From NCBI GenBank assembly GCA_030704615.1, contig CM060732.1:60555053-60619052 (forward strand): a DNA stretch of 64,000 nucleotides. Direction: 5' to 3'. Shown here piece by piece: positions 1-12,545 of this stretch. This stretch comes from Takakia lepidozioides (Eukaryota; Streptophyta; Takakiopsida; Takakiales; Takakiaceae). The notes under the pieces were generated by a model, which did not search any database, was not told the origin of the DNA, and was given only the letters and a program-made list of their open reading frames with translations. Made by a program: the position numbers and the translations under genes. The first letter of the stretch is position 1. The number at the start of each line of letters is the position of its first letter.

Positions 1-132
1 AAAGCAAAACCGAAAATGGGCTGCCCAATGGCGCCCCGGATAAATAGCAATTGTCGGATAAGACACGGGCCAATAGTGCATTTCGGTTGCAAGATCTCGA
101 ATCTTGAGATCTGGGACGGATAGCTGGCGGTC

Positions 133-330
133 CCCTTTATAAGGAGAGGCAGTTCATTCTTGGCCTCACTTTTCTCTCTACTTTAGCTTTGTGGGCATAG
201 TGGGATGCTCCGCATCCCATGCAGCAGAGCTTAGTTGAGGAGGGCCGCCATTTTGAGGGTGGGGGAGGTTTTTGTCTCCGTTCCTTTGGAATCCTTGCTA
301 AATCTGTCCCACGAAACCCTCTTCTGGCTT
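133..330 (+). promoter_or_regulatory. Possible promoter with TATA box
   Basis: A TATA-like box (TTTATAAGG, about 136-144) is followed by a pyrimidine-rich stretch that resembles a transcription start region, so it could be a core promoter or the U3/R border of an unrecognised LTR. No convincing gene follows. The nearest ATG with a short open frame is at 614 (31 codons) and resembles nothing I know. This is a weak, composition-based call. Confidence 0.2.
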
Positions 331-454
331 CCAATTACCTTTCTTTTTAGCCAACACATATAGTTAATTTTAATTAAAAATAGACCGCATAGAAATAGAA
401 AATTCATCCCAAGTGTCCATATACATTCTAGGTTGGGTGTGTGTGTACTTTTGG

Positions 455-482
455 TTTTTTTTTTTTTTTTTTTTTTTTTTTT
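455..482. repeat. Poly(T) tract of 28
   Basis: A pure run of 28 T follows a short GT-rich stretch. On the minus strand this is a poly(A) tract and could be the tail of a retroposed sequence, but no recognisable retroposon body lies next to it. Confidence 0.7.
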
Positions 483-1568
483 CACTTGTTTAAAACAACA
501 TGCACATTTTTGCTAGCCTAGTTGCTACCAGTTTCAGTCACACCTGTTGATGGCTATAATTTAGTTCCATTTTTTTTGGCCAAACAAGACATTTTAGGAT
601 ACATTTAGGAAAATGGTTGGAGATGATAAAGACCAACGTGAGCCACCAGAACACGCTATGGAAGCAGGACCATCTCGAAAACGCTATGTCAGGCAAGAGC
701 TAAATTGAGACATAATACATATATTACAATCGGGAAATTTTGGTAGAACCAGGTTGGGGGGATATTTCCAAAGGTCAGAAATGGACGTTGACACGATGCA
801 AGAGATATGTGAAAATGCATCACATCAACCGTTTATGGCCTGAACATTGGCATGAGGTGCAAACGAGGCAAAGTTGTGGGGAATTTCAATCTTGCCTCGA
901 CGCACATTTCCGCCATATAGCACGTGAGGTGCACATGACATTGTGGGGCGAAGAACTGTTCAAACACCAAATCAGCTATTCTTTGGCTGCCATGGTATAT
1001 GTCGAGTGCATTTTACATAAACTTGTGGATTGACAAACTGCCATTAAAAGAGGCAAATGAATAATATATGATGGGTCCGATATCCCCGACACTTACGATA
1101 TGCACCGTCAAACCACAGAGGTGGAGGGATTACGTCCACAACATGCAGAGCCTTTGGAGATGCAAACCGGACTTCGGAGACAATGGGAGGAAAATACGTG
1201 AATAGTACCGGAGAACGAGGGGGTGAGAGATGTAAGCGCATGCAACATTGGAAGAAACTCAATGGTTGCGCATCCATGAATTGACATTGAATATGGTGGT
1301 AACAGTTAAGTAGTCCTGAGATCGAGCGTTGCATTGAGCAACTGACATTCGGGGTCGAAAGTCCTACAAGAACCATACCTCCGGGCAATACCATGAACGA
1401 GGAAGACAGAATTGCGCAAGAAAGAAAAATAAAATGCAAGGAGTCCATGGTCGAAACCGGGGAATATTCAAATCATGACACATGTTGTAATCACGAGTTT
1501 GTCCATATTGACCTGCAGCTGTCAGTCCATCGAACAGACCGAAACTCTAGCAATTGCTGTTGCTTTGT
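483..1568. other. No recognisable gene
   Basis: Short open frames occur on both strands (for example 740-1033 plus, about 97 residues). None shows a domain, splice structure or repeat that I can name, so no coding feature is called. Confidence 0.4.
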
Positions 1569-2161
1569 TCAGAGCTGGTTCACAATTCCAGTCTTGTTCT
1601 TGGCACCTAACAATCTCCCCCTCCCAAACTTGACACATTGTCCCCAATGACAGAAAAAAGAAAGATAATTTAATCTCAATTCTCTTTCCCAAGTAGCTTC
1701 TGTCTCTGGATAGCGCAACCATTTAATCAAATATTCTTTGCAAGGTTGATTGCGCAAGTGCTTCAGTCGAGTTTGATTTTTCTCAGACTCAGCTATCAAC
1801 TGACCATCGGTCATAACCTGCAACAATATGGGCAAGATATGAGACGAATCTGACATATATTTTTTGAGAATGCTGACATGAAAAACCTTCTGAATCTTTG
1901 AATCTTCTACATGGGAGACAAATCGAATTCATATGCTACTATACCATGGTGTTCCAGGATTTTGAATGGGCCACAAAATCTTGGTGATAGTTTGTAACAC
2001 TTGCCTAGTGTTAAATTGCTTCTTTTAGGTGTAACTTTCAAGAACACCATATCACCAACAAAAAACTCATGAAAACTCTTATGCTTGTCAGCAAAGAACT
2101 TGACCAACTCCTGTACGTTCTGCGTGCTACGTTTCACCAAATTTAATACAGAATACATCAA
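1569..2161 (-). pseudogene. Chromovirus (Ty3/gypsy) integrase tail and chromodomain relic
   Basis: Two adjacent minus-strand reading frames together resemble the C-terminus of a chromovirus polyprotein. The upstream piece (2161-1907) carries the basic loop and the GPF/Y-like motif of the integrase C-terminal domain ('KLSPRFCGPFKIL'). The downstream piece (1856-1569) carries a chromodomain core with the typical 'EYLIKWLRYPE...ATWERE' pattern. The linker between them can be read only in a different frame, so a frameshift separates the two. Nothing upstream resembles RT or the integrase core, so this is a truncated, inactive relic. It is a different lineage from the PHD-bearing elements further right, which lack a chromodomain. 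Confidence 0.75.
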
Positions 2162-2559
2162 GGGTCAATATGAGATCGATGGATTTTTCAAAGACTCATG
2201 TGAGAGTTTGTCTCCTAACCAGAGGACTTCCATTGAAAAAAAGAATATCGGCCATACCTCTTGAGAGACGAGGCGTTGTTTTATAATGGTCGGTTGTGTG
2301 TCCCCATGCTCCCATATCTAAGATATCTAAGATTGTGAATTATTCATAATAATCATAATGTTCCAATCTGAGGACACCCGGACTTTCAAAAGACCTACTG
2401 GTTAATACGGAAGTACTACTACTCTAATCGGGCATGAAAAGAAAAACTAAGGACTATGTTCAAAGATATTTCCCCTATCAGGTTTCGAAATCAGAATGAG
2501 TTACACTTCTTGGATTGTTGCAACCTGTCACTTGAATGTTATCATTTCAACAAATTTAT

Positions 2560-3400
2560 CAAGTGTATTGTAAATATAATATTCAAGCGTGTAGTATATA
2601 TTAAATCATAACAAATATAATATAAAATATTTATATTATATATAATAATATAGAATATTAAACTAACAAACAAATTAAAAAATATATAATATAATTCTTT
2701 TTAACCAACAAGAATCAGTTATCAACGACATAAATCATTTATCATATACACAATTATCACTCTATCCAACAAATATCCAGTATGAATCATTCATATTTTA
2801 TCTTCACTTACTACATATCTATTTACTTATATCAATATATATTTTACTGTTATATCTTTATATTTCAGCTTTAAGATATTTATTACATGAACTACATATA
2901 TAAATAGACTTATCTAAAAATTAATAATAAAAATTAGATTATAGAATTATAATATAGGCATTTACTAATATTATATTATAATTTTAGAATATATATGAAA
3001 TAAAAATAAAAATAACATATTATTATATTACGTCATGGTTTCAACCTCAAATTTCATCATTCCAATTCAAATCCAATTAATCAAGTTATTTAACATATTA
3101 CATTTTAAAAATTCCAAATATATTAAATGTAATATCTATATAAAATTTAAATAGATTTATTTGAAGTATTGATAATAAATATGAATATATAATAATATGG
3201 TATATATATTTTATTTTAAATAAAATTTAACATGTTTATATATTAATATGTTATATCATGTTCTCAACCTTAGATTTCATCATCTCAATAAGTTCAAAAT
3301 CCATTCAATCACGTTATTTATCATATCACATTTCAGAAAACTATATTTTCTTAAAGGCCTTCACGCCATTATTTTGTATGCTATAATGGATGGCTATAAG
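2560..3400. other. AT-rich gene-free stretch
   Basis: Very AT-rich, low-complexity sequence (mostly TA, ATTA and TATTA runs). No coding signal or recognisable transposon end was seen. Confidence 0.6.
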
Positions 3401-3409
3401 GGTTCAAAT

Positions 3410-3895
3410 CAGTGTTGGTCTGGTATCAGGTTTTTTACGTACCAGATTGGTCCTGGTACCAGCCCAATCATAAAACTTTCATACCAGTCTGGTCTATATA
3501 ATGTTGGATGTATTTTTTTCCAGATATTGGTATGAGTATGAGTATCATGATCACAATACCAGCTGGTATGGGATATCAATTCTGGTATCATTCAAAAGCC
3601 ATTTGACTTACAAGTGAAAACAAAGATCAAGTGAAAATAAATACAATGAACATAAAGTAAATATAAATAAGTACATGTATGTCCACATAAACTAGTATAA
3701 TACACATACCAGAGTAAATGAGGAAGATGGCGGGGAGTACTGGTATTATGGCTGGTATGAGAATACGGATACCAACCTGGTTTGGTATATGACCTGGTAT
3801 TGTAGAACTTTAAGACCAGGCTGGTCTGGTCCATGATACCAGGGTTGATACCAACGTTGATACTCGGGTCTAATACCCATACCAGACCAACACTG
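3410..3895. mobile_element. hAT-type MITE with perfect TIRs and 8-bp target duplication
   Basis: The element is 486 bp. It begins with CAGTGTTGGTCTGGTAT (3410-3426) and ends with the exact 17-bp inverted repeat (3879-3895). Immediately outside lies a perfect 8-bp direct repeat, GTTCAAAT, at 3402-3409 and 3896-3903. Eight-base target duplications with CAG/CTG-like tips are typical of hAT transposons. The interior is full of short CTGGTAT/ATACCAG motifs in both orientations, which look like subterminal transposase-binding repeats. There is no transposase coding capacity, so it is non-autonomous. The intact ends suggest fairly recent movement. Confidence 0.88.
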
Positions 3896-3903
3896 GTTCA
3901 AAT

Positions 3904-5969
3904 CCCCATACAAAAATAAATTTATTGTGAATACCAAAGTTGAAATTATAAATACCAAAAGGTCAATGCCCACCTTACTATCCCATTCTAAAAACCATGT
4001 TTTACTCTCTAAGTAGTGCACGGAAAACTAGCTGTAGTCAATGTGATACATATGTCTTCTATATAGGAGAGAAGATTCTCGATTATAAACCACCAAGTGT
4101 ACGAAGTTCATTAATTTATTTTTTAAGTTATTCTAAAATTGCCACAAGGGCCACATGTAAATTCTACTCAGCACCCATGTGGCAAGAATAACGAGGTAGC
4201 AGGATTAGAAAAGTGACTATATGACAGGTGTCACAATTTAACAGGTCCACGTAGAAAAATCTAGCTCCTGATATTTAACCCTTTGTCTTGCCTACAAACA
4301 AAAACTTGGCACTTGTTGGCATCCTAAAGAGCTAGAGGGCTTTGCACTGTTTCGCACAACTAGTGACGACTTCATTGAACAATATCGAAAAAAAATTTAT
4401 TGAATCAAGTGGTATAAAAAGTGTGCGATCAATGTGCAAACTTTGGGTGATGTTTCCTTGGAAATAAGACAAAAATATAAAAATAAAAATAAAAAAACCT
4501 TTGGCATCTAAGAGTACGGTTGATTGCGTCCATTTCTGGATGTGTACTTTAGTGTGAATAATAGAAGCCGAGGCTTGTTTGTTAGCTACATTCTCTTAAA
4601 GTTGGAACTATAATTAATACATATACTAATTGATATTTTTTGTTCATCAAATAAAAAACCAATTTTTATTTTCTTTTTAAAAAATTATTGAAGTTATATG
4701 AGTATTTTTCTTTTATATTCATTAATATTCTAAATGATAATATTTTATTATATTTGTTGTGATAAAACAACATTGGGTAGTAAAAATCGCATTTTTCCTG
4801 TATTTATCAAAGTTGATAAAAACAAAGCAATTAATTTCGAGACATTTGTGGTGGGATTAGATTTTTTTTATTTTACTGTATATTTTATATAATATTTTCA
4901 TAATATTATTTATGATCAACATATTATCATTGTTGTGCAACACACAATGTATGGATATCGATAATTTGGTATTTTCAAACTTTTCTTGTTTTTTTCGAAT
5001 GCATTTCTTTTATCGTCTTTTCTCTATCTTTAAGCATTAATTTTATATTTATTTGGAGATTAATATTTTACTATTCTCCATATTAATTTTTTTTTCAAAT
5101 TTTCGGGATAATTTACTATCATATTATTTATCTGTTTGAATTATTTCTTACAAGATATTACAAATAATTATATCAAAAACTTATGCACATAAATGACATG
5201 AAATATAAGTAATAAAAACGGTGATGCCTTAGTAGTTTGTCCATAAAATACCTCATAACAACTAATGCGTAAATAAGTGATGGGATAAATGGCATATCAT
5301 CTATTCCAAAGCGTCCAAATCACGAATAGAATGAAAAGACTCCCGCCCATCCAACTTGGTAGCTCGCACATTGTAAGGTTTCTCCAATTAAAGGCAAGGA
5401 GTTGGTTCAGGTTGATGAAAGACATCCTATGAAGAAAAATCAAAAGCACTGTCTATCTCTCTATTCATTTTGACCTCATATTGCCTTAGTTATCGACTCT
5501 GAATATCTATTTTGCTTAAGAAGAAACGTTCACGCACACATAGATCAATTCATTAAGTTTTAACAAAAATCTAAAATATTTTCTATCAAAATTAATGTTG
5601 TCTTCTTTGAGTCACCAACCGAATACTTAAATAGATTAACATTTCAATTTAGAAGTAAGTTGAGAAGCAATTGTAGAAGACAAAGCTCCAAAAAGAACGT
5701 CTAACGGAGGACTTTTATACATCCTATAGGTTTGGGAGTCTCTCCTTTGTTTGCAAGAGGAAGAAAGAGAAATACATAAATTATATAGTTTATTTCGCCT
5801 ATCAATCAATAGCTCTCTTTTCTTGACATCAATGTACTGAAATCGCATTTCCTTGGTGGATAGTTGCATAGTCTAGTTTGACATTTGCTCTTCCTACCGC
5901 AATTGCAATTTCAATTTCCAATTTAATCTTACAAAGACAACGAGACATACTAACATACTTACCTCCGTA
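3904..5969. other. AT-rich, no recognisable gene
   Basis: Mostly AT-rich sequence with short open frames only. No splice-supported exon, RNA gene or transposon terminus could be identified. Confidence 0.5.
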
Positions 5970-6253
5970 GTGCCGATGCACCCGCAGGGTTGTTGAGGGG
6001 CTCCGCTTCATCGAAGCAAATTCGACACATCCGCTTTTCGGCATCTTGATTTTCGGCATCCATAGCACAAGGACGAGGACGAGGAAGATGAGCTAGGACG
6101 AGGAAGATGAGCTAGGACGAGAAGATATGCGATGTTTAATACACTGGATATCCGGGAACTGAAGAAATCTACGTAGGAAGGAGGAATTTGAGCACTTCAT
6201 CAATGTCGTTGTACGTAAGATTCTTCATGTAAAAGAGGTCAATGTCAAACTCA
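5970..6253. repeat. Duplicated segment, copy 1 (rearranged)
   Basis: This segment matches 7,790-8,151 in two parts with opposite orientation. About 5,970-6,126 is the inverted counterpart of about 7,790-7,940. About 6,129-6,252 is a direct copy of 8,028-8,151. The inverted part includes two to three tandem copies of an 18-bp unit (GATGAGCTAGGACGAGGA). The shared inverted part can be translated to a conserved peptide ('KSGCVEFASMKRSPSTT') in both places, so it may derive from a coding or transposon sequence that I cannot name. Confidence 0.7.
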
Positions 6254-7789
6254 TAACCGGTAGTGTTTTTGCAATCCTCAGCTGATCAGATGAAGCAAAA
6301 CTTCTTCGCAATTTTCGTGGGAACTAAGCACTCGAGTATCCTACAAAGAACATCTCTTTCAACACATGACCAAATCACCATGTGAAAATGCATCAATGCA
6401 AGGTTGAGAAACTCCAAGACTCCGGGCCGGGGAACTACAAAAGGTCTGTCGGGAACATGAACTATAACTTTCCTGAAACGAAATCTCTCCTTCAACAATT
6501 CACCGCCGGTTGGAGGTGGCTGGTAGCAGAGGAGTCCGTTGACACTCAATATTAACAACATCCGTTTCCTCTTCCCCGATGTGGCAGATGAAGGTTGATG
6601 GACAATGCCATCTTGCGCAATTTAAGGAAATAAATTTCAGTGTTCCCGCTGTCAGAAATAACCCGATGTAGTGTTTATTAGTTTTAGAGTGACCTCTACA
6701 TTGCCAAGACATAAGTGTCCCGACAATGGACTACTATAAAGGACCAAGATTAGACTACATATCGAACAATTGGAGATCATGAAAAGATGAACGTCGGCTG
6801 TCAAGTGGAGGTTCGTGGACGAATATTGTCGGGAGGAGTATTTAATAAGTTCTGCGGCTTCAAAATTACGGAGTTAGTTTGGGACCGCAAAACAAACTGC
6901 AAACGAAAGTGGAGAAATGATTTTGAAATTTACCATTGAAGGTCTCGCAGAGGAGCAATGTCCGATTCCCGCGGGCTTGGATTGACAAGGTGCCACAACA
7001 TCCGAAGGAGTTCTCATGTGTTTGGAGTTCGTTTTTTTTTTTTATTAGTCTTTTGTTCGTTGGAAAGATTTCCTACAGAGGAAGGAAATGGCTCGGGGGC
7101 TCTTTTTCGCCTCTTTGATGCAGAACATTGTGCCACCAGTTCAGGGTCAGGCGTGTTGATGTTGAAGATGTTTTGCCATTGAACGACGGGGGGGGAGTAG
7201 AGGGGCAATAACAGACAAGTACAGAAAATTGTCCCTTGAGCACTCGACATCCTAGATGGAATGAAAACGCAACGAAAGAATAATTTACCTCGGAACTGCA
7301 TTCCAATGCAGACGTCGTTTGACATGAAGGTCATAGTCTGTAGATTTTCTGACCTGGAGCGAGAGATGAATATCAAACCCCAAACTAAGTTTTGCTAGGT
7401 GGTTTATGCCGATGTTGTAAAAACCTTTTAGAACCAACATAAATTTTTCTATTATGTAAACACGTGATCTTGCAGATAAAAATTTCAAGTTCAGTCATTT
7501 TTTTAATTTTTTTAGTATGAGAACTTTTTGAAACAAATAGTGAACTCGGATTTTCACTTGAAGTTTTGGTAAGACCCGTAATTTATTAAGATTTATTTGA
7601 GAAATTTAGGTGTAATCGTCTTGAACTTTAGAACCATCTCGTTTGGATCGCATGTTGAAGGAAGGTAGAGAAGATTTATCCATTGTTTGAAGATTTCTGA
7701 TTTTGAATTTAGGGTGCTACACAACGGTCATGATATGACAGAGGCAGGAGATGAGATCTCTTACATTCCAACGTCGGAAGCGCGAGCTC
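6254..7789. other. No recognisable gene
   Basis: Several short open frames occur on the minus strand (for example 6286-6561, 6500-6712 and 7014-7376) without a recognisable domain. The stretch separates two copies of a duplicated segment and may be the body of an unrecognised mobile element. Confidence 0.4.
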
Positions 7790-8151
7790 ATCATCTTCTC
7801 ATCCTAGCTCATCTTCCTCGTCCTAGTTTATGTTCTTTGTCCTCGTCCTTGTGCTATGGATGCCGAAAAGCGGATGTGTTGAATTTGCTTCGATGAAGCG
7901 GAGCCCCTCGACAACCCCTGGAAGTGCATCGGCACTGCGGTCTCGTTGTCTTTGTAAGCTTGAATTGTGTTATGCGCGTAGCGTCTGTCTTACTGACACC
8001 TTTGTGGTTTCTACAGTTCGTGCATACGCGATGTTTAATACACTGGATATCTGGGAACTGGAAAAACCTACGTAGGAAGGAGGAATTTGAGCACTTCATC
8101 AATATCGTTGTATGTAAGATTCTTCATGTAAAAGAGGTCAATGTCAAACTC
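7790..8151. repeat. Duplicated segment, copy 2 (rearranged)
   Basis: Partner of the segment at 5,970-6,253. The left part (to about 7,940) is inverted relative to it and the right part (8,028-8,151) is direct. The two copies differ by scattered substitutions, so the duplication is not very recent. Confidence 0.7.
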
Positions 8152-8539
8152 AATTTGAAGCTCTATCTTTTGATACACTCGAATTCCTTTGGTGTGACCA
8201 TTCAATAAATTCATGCCGTCTTTTTCGGTGAGTGTTTTTTCGTCAAAATTCTCTCGAAAAGTGTGAAGAAAATACTTTGTGATACTTGCAAAATAAACCA
8301 GCTATTTGTTTTTAGCCTAACGTAACATATTTGATAAATATATAAATCAACAAATATATAGATAAATAATTCTAAATAAATAAATAATACTTATAACAAG
8401 TTCATCTCCAAACATCTTTCGAAGTTCTTCTCGGAAAGTAAATCCATCGAAAAACTCTTTAATAGCGCAGCCAGATTCAAATCTTATGAACACTGAATAT
8501 GAAACAAATAAAAATATTCATACCCATTTTTGAAGGAGT

Positions 8540-8990
8540 GGTCATATCTTTAGTGTGGAGAAAAGAAAATAGAGATAGAAACAACAAAGAATAAATACAG
8601 ATGAAGAGAGAAAATGAGACGAGAAAGAGAGAAATAGAGGAAAGAAGATCTTATCTGTAGAAAATTTAGACATAAATAAACAAAGACAAGAAATTGAAGA
8701 AGAAACCCAAAGGAAGGCAAAAAAATAAAAAAAATAAAAATCTATTCTGCGGAAAAACTTACACAGAATAAAACATAACGGAGATCAAAGAAACACAAAC
8801 GAAGGAAAAAGAAAAGAAGTAAGAGAAAGTTGTATTCTGTGAAAAAACTTATATAGAAAGAAATATAAACAAAGAACAGAGAGTGAAGAAGAAACTCAAA
8901 TGAAGGCAAATGAGAAGAACTAAGAGAAAGTTCAGTGAAAATAACTTGCATAAGAAAGAGAAGGAAATGAGCTTCATTCTCCATACTTAT
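8540..8990. repeat. Purine-rich degenerate tandem repeats
   Basis: Strongly purine-biased on the plus strand. A degenerate block is repeated two to three times, each containing a 'TCTGTGRAAAA-CTTA' start, an 'AAGAAGAAACYCAAA' middle and a 'GAAGGCAAA' end. No coding interpretation is convincing. Confidence 0.5.
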
Positions 8991-9354
8991 AGCAAAAAAA
9001 AAAGAGTACACAAACAAATGAATGAATGAAAAATAAAATAACTGGATGAGAACTGAATGAAAAATAGATATTTAATAATTTTATCTCACAAATTTTATAA
9101 ATAGATATTAGCTGATGAAGGTTTATTAAAAAATTAGATGTCAGTGCATTATAAATAGTCATATGAACGTTTATCGAGAAGTTAGAACATACTTTATTTT
9201 AATTACAATAAATGGTGACAACCTATATGCTCTATTAGTTTTCAGAAATAATTGGTACATGTGATTCATAAATGTAATGACTAAAGTTGATACATTTAAG
9301 AATCAATAAATAAATAGAGAAAATACAAATTGTCATTTTAATTTTTTTTGCTTT

Positions 9355-9896
9355 AAGATCTCTTATAGAGCGAATATAAATTATAAATTATTTTCTAATA
9401 AATAATTTCACTATAAGGATTTGCTACAGTGGCTCTAAAGAGATCCTTAGGGTGAATATAACTAATAATTCTTTTTCTCTATTTCTTTGCTCTAAGGATT
9501 TCTTATAGAGTGGCTAAGAAATCCTTAGAACGAATATAAGTAGCAATTTGTTTTTTCTATTTTCTCATTCTATTATTGTTTTAGAGCGGCTCTAAAAAAT
9601 TCTCAGAATGATTATTATTTGCTTTCATTAATTTTGTAGCTCTCAGGATACTTTAGAGCGATTAAATTATAATTAATTTTAAATAAAAAATTAAAGCTAA
9701 TAGAACAAATATAAATGACATTTGTTTTTTTCACTTTAAGGCGTTTTTAGAGTGGTTCTAAGAAATCCTTAGAGCGAATACACATAGTGATGTATTTCTC
9801 ACTCTAAGGGTTTCTTAGAGCGGCTCTTAAAGCGAATACAAATAGTAATTTATTTTTTTCTATTTTCTCGCTCTAAGGGTTTCTTAGAGCAAGCTC
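9355..9896. repeat. Array of nested palindromic repeats
   Basis: Six to seven degenerate units are spaced by AT-rich linkers. The best units pair an arm GCTCTAAGGATTTCTTAGAG with its reverse complement across a spacer of about 3 nt. Each arm is itself an imperfect palindrome (CTCTAAG...CTTAGAG). Linkers resemble GCGAATATAAATAGTAATTT followed by a T-rich run. RNA or single-stranded DNA from the array would fold into repeated hairpins. No ORF is associated. Confidence 0.75.
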
Positions 9897-12545
9897 ACTT
9901 GCTATGCCGCTCAGTAAACTTCCAGCTTGAGTGGAACAAGCAGGGGTCCATTGAAGGATGTTTGGGTTTTGTACGGAGGTAAATCATAGAATTACCGTCG
10001 ATATTGGTGTAGCTTGGTGTAGCTGAATGTGAATCTCCTTCCAAGCACATAACTAGATCTCACGTTTTCAGAGTCTCTGCAAGAGGGATTGCAGCATTGA
10101 ATCAGTTGATCAGTGATATCCTTTGTAGCAGATTGGATGGGCGTTGATAAACTGACAGATCCACCCGCCGCTAATTATTCGTAATCTGTCTTTGAGTCCA
10201 AACGTGTTGTGTTGACATGGTAATTAACCTCTTGAAATCTGAAGAGGAAGTCTCCTTCTGTAAAGTCAGAAAGGTCATCATGAAATTTGTTTCCTTCTCG
10301 TTTCTTTTTACCTCTTGTTCCATAAGCTATTTGAGCTTCCTGCAGATGTCATAAACTACCAATGCATTTCATTTCTAAGGATCAGAAATGTAATGAAAAT
10401 AAGCTTATAGGATCAGAAAGCTGCCAAAAATGCTTGCCAGCTTACCTGCAGAGTGCATAAGGTGTTGATTCTTAGGCAATCCCTCAAGCAGTAGTTGCTT
10501 CTCTTTCTTGTTTCTTTGCTGTCTTGTCCCATAAGCTCTTTGAGGTTACAAAGTACCATCTCATTTCATTTCATTTCTTACTAATCAGACCTCCAATCAA
10601 TTCAATCTCGTCTGAGGTCTTTTATCATGAGGACCAGAAATGGCTGGCAGCATATCTACATGAGGCTCTCCACATTAGAGAATATTTTTGGGCTGCTTGC
10701 TGACGGGCCCCACTTCCTTCTCGTATCATACTTTCTTTTATCCCATAAGCTCTTTGAGTTTTCTGTGGACATTATAAAGTTCCTTCCCTTTCTTTCTCTC
10801 AAGCTTCTGAGCTCTCAGTTCATGAAGCAAGGTAGGGTACTGGTTAGGGACCAATCGAGGTACTACCCTTCATTTATGAGCAACTCATGTGCCCTATGAG
10901 TATAATATTCATCAGAGATCTGCTGGACAAGGTTCAAATCGGCAACATCCCCATGTCACGCATCAATGATGCCGTGAGCGGCATCGAACCGCATCTTACT
11001 GGTGAGTTCAGCACGGGTCTCTTTCAGATGCCTTTACAGACAGACAACTTGGTTCACCTCTTGGCCAGCCTGTAAGAGTAACATGCGAAGACTGCTTCCG
11101 TAACACCACAGCAATCACATGTATTTAGGCTAAGGCTCCTGATCTGGAAGCAGGGTTGGTAATTCTTGGCAGAATTCTCTCCACCTGTTTGTCATCCTTC
11201 TCACTCTCAACCTGGTCGGCATTCTGAGTTGTATTTTTGGTGAGGGTGGTGCTCAGTCACACCGGGTCCTCGCTCAAGAGGCTGTTTAGAAGTCATTGGT
11301 GCTATTTAAGAATGGGAAGACTGCTCCATTAGTACCTTTGGATAGAGCTGCGGAGAAGTTGGTGGCTACCACGCCAATGACATCGGCTTGCAAAGTGGAG
11401 GATGGACAATCTCCAAGTGAAGCCCTGGAAACACAACACTTGGTTGTTTGCCTTCTTTCCTACCGGTTCTGGCTCTTCGTGACAGTCTCCTATAAGCTGT
11501 GGGGTCAGTCATCGGAACCAAGGTTACAAGTACAGCATCACTGAATGTTTATGTACACTCCCTCTCTCACTTTCTCTTACCAGCACCGCATGCACATTAA
11601 CACCGCTGCTGTGTACGAAATGTAGCTTGGCATCTCTTCTCTTCCTGCAGGAACCACAATCTTGGAAGGCATTGAAAGTGCAGTGCAAAATTTGACAGTA
11701 GTATATGAGCCGTTTCCGATGCAACACAGGCTTTTCATATGCAATTGTGGTGGTGGGAGAGCCCCCACAATCTCAACCTCAGCATTTCCTATCCAGGCAC
11801 TGACATTATTCAAAATGTGTGGGCTGCAGTTGAATGTTTAGTGGTACTCATCTCTGGAAGGCCCCACTGGTGTTGGAACACCTATTTGCCTTTGATGGAT
11901 GCACCTGTTGCAGCTTGGCTCCCAGGCAGTGAGGGCTATGGCATCGCTCATGTCATCTTTGGAGACTGAGAGTCCACAGGGAAGCTCCCACGCACATGGG
12001 TCCCGATCTGTAGAGCAGCTTCCTCTCAACATTGCGGATGCACCCTATGATCCACCTTTCCCATTTGGCTTTGGATTGTAGGGAAAATCTAATGTTCTCA
12101 GAAAGGGCTTGAGAATTGTACACACATGGTAGCACAAGGATGGCTACCACAACACGGCTCATCTGAATCAACATAAGGTGCAGCACTGGATACATAGTAA
12201 TAACACACCATGTGGGGTGTCCAACAAACTAAAGAGTCCAGCATTTCTACAAAGATGAGTTGACAAAGGATACTCACATGCATCATACCTCCACATATCA
12301 CCCGTCACCTGCTTTTGACCCACAGAACTGAATGAACATATTATTTCCTGCATGAGACCAGCTTTCTATCTGACATGGATGGGCAAATACTTGATTCCGA
12401 CAGTCAGTAGGGAAATTACCCAACATTACCAACTTCCAAGGCAGTCCCCCTCGTAGTCAACCATCACACAAAACAGAAAGCAAAGCAACATCCAGCAAGA
12501 AAGATCCAACAATCAGGAAAGAGGCGGTGACGTGGGAGAACCTAA
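9897..12545. other. No recognisable gene; 3' flank of the NC2-alpha gene
   Basis: Only short open frames are present on either strand. Part of the right end must be the 3' untranslated region of the minus-strand gene whose stop codon is at 12,546. I see no convincing second gene, repeat array or RNA. Confidence 0.45.
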
